Source: Gymnopus androsaceus JB14
Taxonomy: Eukaryota > Basidiomycota > Agaricomycetes > Agaricales > Omphalotaceae
DNA: 64,000 nt
NCBI GenBank assembly: GCA_009733575.1
Contig: ML769385.1
Coordinates: forward strand, 423,188-487,187
Direction: 5' to 3'
Shown here: positions 56,351 through 64,000 of the stretch, one piece after another
How the letters are laid out: each line of letters begins with the position of its first letter
Numbering within the stretch: the first letter of the stretch is position 1
Translations under genes and position numbers: made by a program
The notes under the pieces: model-generated
What the model was told of the DNA's origin: nothing
Database searches by the model: none
What the model saw: the letters and a program-made list of their open reading frames with translations, nothing else

Positions 56351-56409
56351 GGTCGTTTGTCGTAAGATTGACACGTGCCTCTGGACGCGTCTCGAGCTCA
56401 GACCATCAA
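56351..56409. promoter_or_regulatory. 59-bp bidirectional promoter, PET191 and IBA57
   Basis: Only 59 bases separate the start codons of two divergent mitochondrial genes. ACACGTGCC and GGACGCGTCTC occur inside it. Confidence 0.6.
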
Positions 56410-57685
56410 ATGCCGCCTCCAAAGTTACCTCCAGCTGTACGAAATATCTTACCAACTGGTCCTTCAATAGCTCGATTATCTTCAAGATCTGTCCTTTCAG
56501 TTTCTGGCTCTCAAGCCCCAGAATTTCTTCATGGAATACTCGCTTCCGCAATTCCAACATCTACGCGGCCTTTTTTCTCTGCATTCCTGAATGCTCAGGT
56601 CGGTTTTGTTCTTGAATCCTTCTACCATACTGAATCTTATTCAGGGACGTGTAATCCATGACTTGCTTGTATTTTCTGATCACAGCATCAAATGGGCGTC
56701 CAGCATATCTGCTAGAATACGACTCGCATCCGTCCGAAGGCCCGTCATTCCACGATTTGCTCAAGCGCTACGTTCTGCGCGCCAAGGTCAAGATTCGAGA
56801 TGCTTCGCAGGAATACGATAGTTGGGCAGCTTGGAATTCAACGCAAGATACTGAATGGGAAACTCGGAGGAACTGGCATTTCGCAGAGAGTGGAGCAATT
56901 GAGCCTGTTTGGCCCAAGGCATCTGAAGAATGGCCTTGGGGCTCACAGGAACATATTATAAGAGATAGGAGAGCAGTTGGAATGGGTCATAGGCTTTTGG
57001 TTAGGAAAGGCGATCAGCGTACGTTCAATTCGAAAAATCTATTACACCCACACTCAGAAAAATAACAGCCGTGCAAGCTTCTGACCATCGACGGAGTTCC
57101 GCAAGATGCCTATGACCTTCATCGGATTCTTCATGGAGTTCCAGAAGGACATCTCGATATCGTTCCAAATGTCGCCTTTCCCATGGATTCCAACCTGGAT
57201 GTAATGGGAGCAGGTAACTCGCTTCCGTTCTTGTATACTTTACTTAACACCTCTGTAGTTGATTTCAGGAAAGGCTGCTATGTCGGTCAGGAGCTCACAG
57301 TGCGGACCTATCACAAAGGTGTTATTCGAAAGAGAACGATGCCAGTGCTGATACAAAGCCATGAGTGCGACTGATAATTGGTTCTTGAATGCCCGATGCT
57401 AAATGTCCTTTAGGTCTCGGTCATCTGAGCCAGAAGATGTTCACGAAACTTTTGCATCGGATCTCGACATCCGACCTTCAATCACCTCTGGTGGGTCAGG
57501 ACCACGACCTCGAGGTTCCGGGAAGCTCTTGAGCACATCTCATGGGATAGGATTGGCGCTGCTCCGCGCAGAGCACGTAGAGGGGACAACAAGACGGAAA
57601 TTTAGAGCTGAATTTTACTTCTGAAAACGGGACTAGTTGGTCTGTAATACCTTGGTGGCCTGAATGGTGGCCGCAGCGGCAGTAG
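56410..57685 (+). CDS. IBA57: IBA57/CAF17-like mitochondrial Fe-S factor, with three apparent 1-nt insertions
   Basis: The gene starts [17 protein letters not shown] and shows [63 protein letters not shown], the family signature [34 protein letters not shown] and the end [18 protein letters not shown]57 acts with ISCA proteins in mitochondrial 4Fe-4S cluster assembly and has a folate-binding GCV_T fold. The conserved pieces lie in different frames. One surplus base is needed at TTTT 56672-56675, one at AA 57103-57104 and one at TTTT 57613-57616 to join them. No other lesion is visible, so this is either very recent decay or local sequence error. The start is preceded by the 59-bp promoter shared with PET191. 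Confidence 0.75.
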
Positions 57686-57700
57686 TAGAATTCTAAATGT

Positions 57701-58120
57701 TTACTTTTCTACTAAGACTGTGGCGAAGATGTAATCTCCATCATGACTAACAGAACAATGCAAAGTAAGACCTGGTTGGGACTCGTAAGATAGACTAGGT
57801 TTTGCGCCGGGTCCTAACGTTCCCAATGGATGGTAAGATAAATCCTTCCAACTTGGGCGTAACGATGGATACACGGCTTTGTATGTTGCTTCTTTCAATG
57901 CCCAGCTATTTATCAGTCAGACCTAGTCAGAGCGGGGTCGATCGTGAACGTACCGAACAGCCATAAATTGTGCATTTTTACTAGGATCTAAACGCGTCCA
58001 CTGATCAAACTCTACTTGAGAGAGAATGCGCCGAGCCAGACTGGTAGGACCTCTGCGTTTTGTGAGAGCAGAAAACCGAGGGATATGGGCAATGTCAACC
58101 CCGATTCCAAGGATTGTCAT
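57701..58120 (-). CDS. PPT2: Holo-ACP synthase / mitochondrial phosphopantetheinyl transferase
   Basis: Two exons encode about 124 residues, normal for AcpS-type enzymes. The start MTILGIGVDIAHIPRF carries the magnesium-binding Asp, and after the intron WALKEATYKAV carries the second metal ligand Glu and the catalytic Lys. The end is LHCSVSHDGDYIFATVLVEK, with the SxSHD motif. The enzyme moves phosphopantetheine from CoA onto the mitochondrial acyl carrier protein, which in turn supports lipoate and Fe-S synthesis. The longer frame to 58153 starts without ATG. Its stop is only 15 bp from the IBA57 stop on the other strand. Confidence 0.88.
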
Positions 58121-58209
58121 ACCAAGGCGCGTCAGAACGCGGTCAAAAACCAAGTGAGCTAGGGCGCCTATCAGTGGACCAGCGGCAATTTTTCTTCTTC
58201 GCTACTTTC
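58121..58209. promoter_or_regulatory. 89-bp bidirectional promoter, PPT2 and ELP2
   Basis: Divergent start codons lie 89 bp apart. The segment must carry both 5' UTRs; no TATA box is evident. Confidence 0.6.
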
Positions 58210-61200
58210 ATGACCGTATCAACTGCATACATTGCAGCATCAAATAATCGGCATCCTGGAGCTGCAGATGTTACATCTGAAGGAACAGTAATATTTGGAT
58301 CATCGAATCTAATCTCGCTTTGGGATATTGTACGTTGATTTAGCTTTTCGTCAATCTTGACACTAATCACTTGTTTAGAGCGATGGCGATAAAGGAATCT
58401 TGGCGACTCTGCCAGGCCATAGCGGAACAGTCACTTGCATCCGCATCATTAACAGCACTTCTTTCGTCAGCGCTGATGATAAAGGTGAAGTGCGAATTTG
58501 GAAAAAGATCGAGTCTCAGGCATGCGCTACACCGTATCATGTACCGATAGAACCTTTATTAATGACAATGATCCTCTTCAGTGGACTTCATCGACAAAAT
58601 TCTCCGCGCATAAGCAAGCAATATCTGCACTCTGCGTTATAGACGACTGCCTTGCAACGGGCTCTTCTGATGCTACTGTTAAACTTTGGAAATTGCCTCC
58701 AGGAAACTCCGATAATGTCGAAGCCTTGCAAACGATATCCCTGTCTGGACGATATCCCCTCGCACTGGCGTTCGCTCGCCTACCTCAGACCAACAGTCCG
58801 TACACCTCCCCTTGAGGTCTTACCTGCATCTAAGTCTGCTTTCAGGTTGCGTTCTTGCCATTGGAGGAACAGATAAAAACATACAGCTATGGACGCGGTC
58901 CGAGGCCGTAGTAGGTTCTTCCTCATATATTTGCATCGTTCATTTATCACTTTCCAGTTTGTTCAATCAGCTGTACTTGGTGGGCATGAAGATTGGGTTC
59001 GCGGACTTTCGTTTTGCGCTCCAGAAGTGGATGGACCCCTCATCCTTGCCTCTGGGTCCCAGGACGCGACGATCAGGCTGTGGAATATTGAAGCATTCAA
59101 GAAAGGGTCTGTCTCTGAGGGCATCAGTGATGATCTCCTTGACGCGTTTGAAGAGTCGTTAGGAGATTTCGGGGACGCAGAGGAAGGAGGGCGACAGATT
59201 TCTCTTAAAAGGCATATTCTTTCTGTGAAATCTAATCAAGAAAAGTGAGCACAAACTTTGCTGTTCCGATTGGGACATTTATTGACTCGAAGAACAGTGC
59301 CCTCTTCTCTGTGACTTTTGATGCTCTCCTTGTTGGCCACGAAGCGGGTATAACGTCGATTTCATGGCGTCCCTCAACTACAAACTCTACACCAACCCTT
59401 CTCTCCACATCTACTGATTCATCCCTCATACTTTGGTCCACCGCAACGGTGATGACGGACTCTGAGGATCGTTCCAGCTCTATTTGGATAAATCGCCAGA
59501 GGTTTGGTGACATTGGTGGCCAACGATTGGGCGGGTTTGTCGGGGGTACATGGAGACTGGATGGTAACGAAGTTATGGCGTGGGGTTGGTCTGGTGGCTG
59601 GAGACGATGGCATTGCAAGTCTTCGGTGGAGGGTGCCAGCGACAATGAAGAAAACTGGGAAGAGGTGGGAGCCATTGGAGGTCATCTCGGTCCTGTAAAA
59701 AGTGTAAACTGGAGTCCCAGTGGATTGTTCTTGATTTCTTCAGGGTACGCATTGCTTCTTTATTGATTATTCAAACTCATCGTGCCCTTCTGCTTAGAGT
59801 CGATCAGACAACTAGGATTCATGGTGAAATCCCGTCAACTGGCGGGCCTGCTTCATGGTTTTGAACTTGCCCGACCTCAAGTCCACGGATACGACCTGCT
59901 TGGAACCGTCTTTCTTGAGGAGCTCAAGTTTGCCAGTATCGCAGATGAGAAAGTTATTCGTATCTTTGAAGCACCTCGTCGATTCGTTGATCTCATGGAG
60001 ACATTGAATGTATCGCAGTTCTCCGAAAATGAGGTATATCCTTTGATCTGGTAATTTGGGTTAATCTAATGTCTGTCTCAGAAAAACAGACCGATGGGCG
60101 CAAGTGTTCCTCCTCTAGGTCTTTCAAATAAAGCCGATGCCAGTGGTAGGAAGCATGAATACATCTACGATCTGTTCCTAACTTATGGTCTATAGGAAGC
60201 GTTACTGTTGCTGCGCCAGAATTGCGGCGTGCTTTCGAAGGGGAGTTGGCATCTGTAACACTCTGGCCTGAGATAGAGAAGGTTTTTGGGCATGGCTACG
60301 AAGTACGTGGATCCCACATTGGTTGTATTATAGTGCCAAGTAACATCCATATGGCAGTCTATAACTCTGGCTACTTCAAGCTCCCGCAAATACATCGCAA
60401 GTGCATGCAAAGCATCAACCCCGGAGCACGCTGTCGTTCGTATATACGACACTACGACTTGGCAACCCGTCGGTGAACCGTTAGCAGGCCATTCACTAAC
60501 GGTGACACAAGTTGCGTTCAGTCCCGACGATGAATTGATTCTTACGGTTTCTCGAGACCGATCTTGGAGATTATATCAAAAAGCAGAAGGTGGAGGTAAG
60601 AGCATGAGCTGACTATTTATTCAAACACTTTCAAACTCAAATTCACAGGTTATGTACCTATGGCTCATGAAAGCAAACCTCATGCCAGGATCATCTGGGA
60701 CTGTGCATGGGCTCCAGAAGGAGACGTCTTTGTTACTGCCTCCCGCGACAAAACGGTATGCCTTGAGACCATTAAATACTCCGTCTATCCTCACATCCGT
60801 TTATGCAAGGTGAAAATCTGGGCGAAAGCAGGTAGTAACAAATGGAGTTGTGTTTCCACCCTCAAGACGGAAGAAGCTGCTACGGCTGTAGATATCACTT
60901 CGTTGGACGATCAACAAAAGTGCGTTGAATTGATTCTATGTCTAATCCATGTTGCTCAGTCGTTTGAAAGGCGTATTCTCGCCGTCGGATTAGAAAATGG
61001 GAAGATTCTGCTCTTTTCCAGCACCAAATCGGATGCAGCGGTTTGGAAACTTGAGAAGACGATAGGTTCAGAGTGCGTATTCATCTGTTCGACTCAGGTA
61101 ACCTGGCAAGTACTTACATTTGATGCAGCTTTGCGCATGTTAGTCAAATCAACCGCCTGCGTTGGCGTCCCGGGTTAGGAAGACAGTCGAAAGAAATAGC

Positions 61201-61243
61201 AAGTTGTAGCGAAGATAGTACACTGAGAATACTGAGAATTTGA
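58210..61243 (+). CDS. ELP2: Elongator complex subunit 2 (WD40 protein)
   Basis: About ten exons encode near 790 residues from MTVSTAYIAASNNRHPGAAD. A series of WD-type repeats is visible: GHSGTVTCIRI...VRIWKK, AHKQAISALCVI...VKLWKL, GGTDKNIQLW, GGHEDWVRGLSF...IRLWNIE, GHEAGITSISW...LILWST, GHLGPVKSVNWSP and GHSLTVTQVAFSP...SWRLYQK, with the end SCSEDSTLRILRI. The segment ELASVTLWPEIEKVFGHGYE...YIASACKA links the two propellers, as in other Elp2 proteins. Elp2 belongs to Elongator, which modifies wobble uridines in tRNA. The intron after GHGYE is 55 nt. One intron after IESQ could use either of two donors. Confidence 0.9.
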
Positions 61244-61487
61244 CTGTCCAGGGGTTGGATTAAACAAAAATCCAGATAAAGTGAAATTGAAACAGAGGAG
61301 AGAGAGCTGCTATACAGTGTGAGAGATCAAGGAAACACCAAAAGACAATTTACTAGTAACGAGACAGTTTGGGGTGCGTATAAGGGTATCAGACAGAATG
61401 GACGGTGTAAATATAGTAAAAGCAACAACGAAACTAGAGGTGTGCAATAGGGATACAAGAATTGCAGGGTCATTATTTTAGACAATG
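61244..61487. other. Convergent 3' region, ELP2 and helicase-like gene
   Basis: 244 bases between two converging stops. It appears to hold only the two 3' UTRs. Confidence 0.45.
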
Positions 61488-64000
61488 TCGCGTAGACTCA
61501 TAGGAACTTCAGGCTATAAGTGGAGCATCAGTAACTGGAATCCAGGGCAGAGGAGCAAAACTTACGCATTTGATTCTGTTATTCGCGAAAAAACAGCGTT
61601 CATCAACAGATGTACAGACGAGAGGAAGAATGGAACTCACTTATAGAAACACTCTATCGATCGTAGCATCTCGACGTCGCCACCCGTAGCAGTCACAAAG
61701 TTGATTATTACTCCGGCACGCGTGTAATTGTTGGGAGAAATAGCAGGGGAAACACTTGATGATGATTTGAGCAATGAATATATATCAAGAATGGGGATAC
61801 TCACCGGTGTGCATATTCCTCCACAGCTTTGGGTAGATCTACAAAGTAATTGGTTACACTGGAAAGACTGAAAAAAGTAGAACGAACCATAGTTGATAAC
61901 AAGTGGGATATGAGAGATCTCTTTCACTTGTACATCGTATACCACCAAGACCTTCGTCGCAGGCTGGCGCATCAGATTAGAGGCAGTACTCCTGTATTTG
62001 TTGAGCGCCGCCAACTTAGTCCCAGCATTCATATCGCCATGCTGAAGAAAGAAAGAAAAAAAAGTCAGAAAATACATTCGCTACCGAGGCACTATGCACT
62101 CACCAGAGGGACGGCCTCCAATCCTCGGCTTGCCAACTTGTACACCACCGAATCCAACGCGGTCATACCACCTACATGAACAATCGCTTGTGGTACATCA
62201 ACATCGTCGAAAAGGTCAGCGAGAGCATCAAGTTTCCATTCCCGAGCTTGGACACTTTCAGCACTCGTGGATCCTCTGCCTGACCCGATAATTCCAAGGC
62301 CACCCCCAGGCGTTGCTGCAGTGGGGTCTGCCCTAGCACCAGCGGTAAATGCCAAGTAAAGATAATATTGGCGAAGACCGCGAGAGCCTCCTTGCGATGT
62401 TTCAGCTTGGGTAATATTGCCATCCCGTCGAACGAGAACGCGGACAGGTTCACGTAACTGAATTGCAGTAGCGAGGTTCAAAACATCCTGCGGCACCGTA
62501 TTAGAGAAAAGGGCGGTTTGACGTTCAACCGCCTGCGGAGTGCTTGATCCGCTAGGATCAGGCGACGGAGCGACCGAGAACCTTCGTCCGCTGTTTGGGA
62601 ACGGAGAACCCGAGGAAGGACTGGTTTCGAAATTGGATCCAAACGCACCCGATCCAGGAGCTGCATTACTACCAGGAGCACTGGTGCTAAGAGGACGCGA
62701 ACGAGGTGAGGGGAGAAGCTTGACGATATTGAACACAAACTCATGCAGGTTGCGCGCAATGAGTTGGTCAACCTCATCCAGAACAAGGAATCTGACTTCG
62801 GATCCCAAAAGACCGCCAGGTGAAGTGAACAGAGCATGAAGCTTTTGGGGTGTACCACAGATGATATGGGGCATGTTTTGCTGGAGAAGCCGTAATTCTT
62901 GCGTGGGATCACCATTGCTCGCACCGACGCCTAATGCAGACCTAACACCGATGGGACCGCCCAAATCGCGAATCATTCGTTGAGCTTGTGTAGCCTGGTC
63001 GACAGTCGTAGATATCATGATTACGATTGGTCCACGGTTGACAGGCTGAGATGCAATACTAGTAATTGCAATCTGAATCGCAGGGATCACATAGGCTGCA
63101 ATTCGTTCCTGCGTGGGTGGCGCTTGAGCAATGATATCGGCACCGCGAAGCAAAAAAGGTAATGCACGCTGCTGGATCTTGTTCGGGGGTCCGACACTGT
63201 CGAATATAGTATAAGAAACATGAATACGTCAAAGAGAAGTATACTAACCCAAACTTGTTCAAAGATCGCAAAAGGTCGGGAGCGAGTGTCAAGTGTTCCC
63301 ACTTTGATATGAGCGGACCCGAATCCCGAGAGCCCCAATTATCACTTTGAGGGTCAATAATCTAAACAAGATGTTGAGAATGATATCAAGTATGAAAAGC
63401 TGGAGACTTACACCGGCCGAGTCTCGACGCAAGAGTCCCGAGACAGAGCGACGTTTGTCTCCGCGCAATGAACCGTCTTGACGGCCAGCATTCATATCGC
63501 GTACGGGAAGGTCCAGTGTACCAGTAGACCACGTTCGCATTGGAGGGTTGGGTATACGAGGAGATGGCCTCATATCAGAGCGGTTGGGCAAACCGTGGCC
63601 TAAGGAAGCCATAGGGTTTACTTCTAGCCCAGTATTTCCCGAACTCATTATGGGAAGTCCCGCGAGGTTTGCAGCAGACATCTGTTGAGTCTGCAGCTGG
63701 AGAAGCTGCCCAACAGAGGATGTAAGAGTATTTAGACGTTGGGATATCGTGCTAATATCGTCAGAGGGCGCAGACTGATTGGGAGCGATATTCGTGATGG
63801 AAGGTCGGGGACTGAACGTCGGGCCATTAGTAGTGGCGAATGGATCCTTGAATTCCGGTTGAGAACTGGCGCCCAGTGACCGCTCGACAAGAAGGTTGAC
63901 TTTGCGATGCATGTCACCAAGGTCTCTCTGTATCTCTCGAGTCGAGAACTCGCAGCGTACGAGACGGTCAAGCAAGTCATGAATCATGGGAGAGGCTTTG
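61488..64000 (-). CDS. eIF4A-like DEAD-box protein with degenerate motifs, 5' end outside window
   Basis: The frame is open to the right edge; ATG at 63985-63987 could be the start, but an upstream codon run (KASP) continues off the window. A polar N-terminus of about 200 residues with Ser/Pro/Asn leads to a Q-motif (PPNKIQQRALP). Motif I is replaced by AQAPPTQERIA and lacks the GKT lysine. Motif II reads LDEVDQL instead of DEAD, and motif III is FSNTVP. Motif VI keeps only HRVAPA instead of HRxGRxGR. An insert of low complexity sits behind motif II. The end is PMSLRDIV. The fold is eIF4A-like, but ATP hydrolysis is not expected. I recall similar sequences across mushroom genomes, so the loss appears old and maintained. 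A partner or RNA target is unknown. Confidence 0.75.

Noticed and set aside
58525..58601. GC-AG intron in ELP2 after IESQ
   Set aside because: A GT donor 33 bases downstream gives an equally in-frame, shorter intron, so the unusual donor is not required.
60304..60358. A 31-nt ultra-short intron in ELP2
   Set aside because: The frame also fits a normal 55-nt intron ending at ATGGCAG, which joins GHGYE directly to SITLATSSSRKY, the expected Elp2 sequence.

Overview
The window is gene-dense nuclear DNA of a filamentous basidiomycete, most likely an Agaricomycete. The evidence is many short GT-AG introns of roughly 45-65 nt, 3-20 exons in most genes, tight gene spacing, and agaric-type families (a DUF6533-like membrane protein, lineage-specific kinases, an eIF4A-like inactive helicase, purine nucleoside permease). 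I see no rRNA, tRNA or CRISPR. All gene models were spliced by eye, so exon edges are approximate unless positions are given.

Left third (1-22.6 kb): the 3' end of ATG10; acetoacetyl-CoA thiolase with a possible dual start; a Dal5-type MFS transporter; a Hua1-like zinc-finger protein; a protein with an apparently active kinase followed by a PAK-type pseudokinase; the osmosensor SHO1; a seven-helix membrane protein; an intronless 435-residue protein; a class V aminotransferase; and two unrecognised proteins. A gene-poor 5 kb stretch (22.6-27.7 kb) follows. It holds a 1,639-bp DNA transposon with 25-bp terminal inverted repeats and an 8-bp target duplication, inserted in a coding-like relic.

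Middle (27.7-43 kb): glycerophosphocholine acyltransferase (GPC1), an acidic-tailed protein, a large SLIP-GC-like nuclear GTPase with 3-nt and 7-nt micro-exons, a His-rich basic protein, GPN3, PYM and a DUF1640/Fmp32 mitochondrial protein.

Right third (43-64 kb): an ancestral block (class II aldolase, GST, PET191, IBA57 start) is present three times, and the copies have decayed in a complementary way. Aldolase survives only in unit A, an intact GST only in unit B, and intact PET191 only in unit C. A purine nucleoside permease, a membrane protein and a repeat-rich spacer separate A from B. After unit C come IBA57 (three apparent 1-nt insertions), mitochondrial phosphopantetheinyl transferase, ELP2, and a degenerate eIF4A-like DEAD-box protein that runs off the window.

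Functional themes: four genes near the right end serve mitochondrial cofactor or complex assembly (DUF1640, PET191, IBA57, PPT2). Three divergent gene pairs share promoters of only 59-91 bp. SHO1 and the PAK-pseudokinase gene lie in tandem, which suggests, but does not show, a signalling link.
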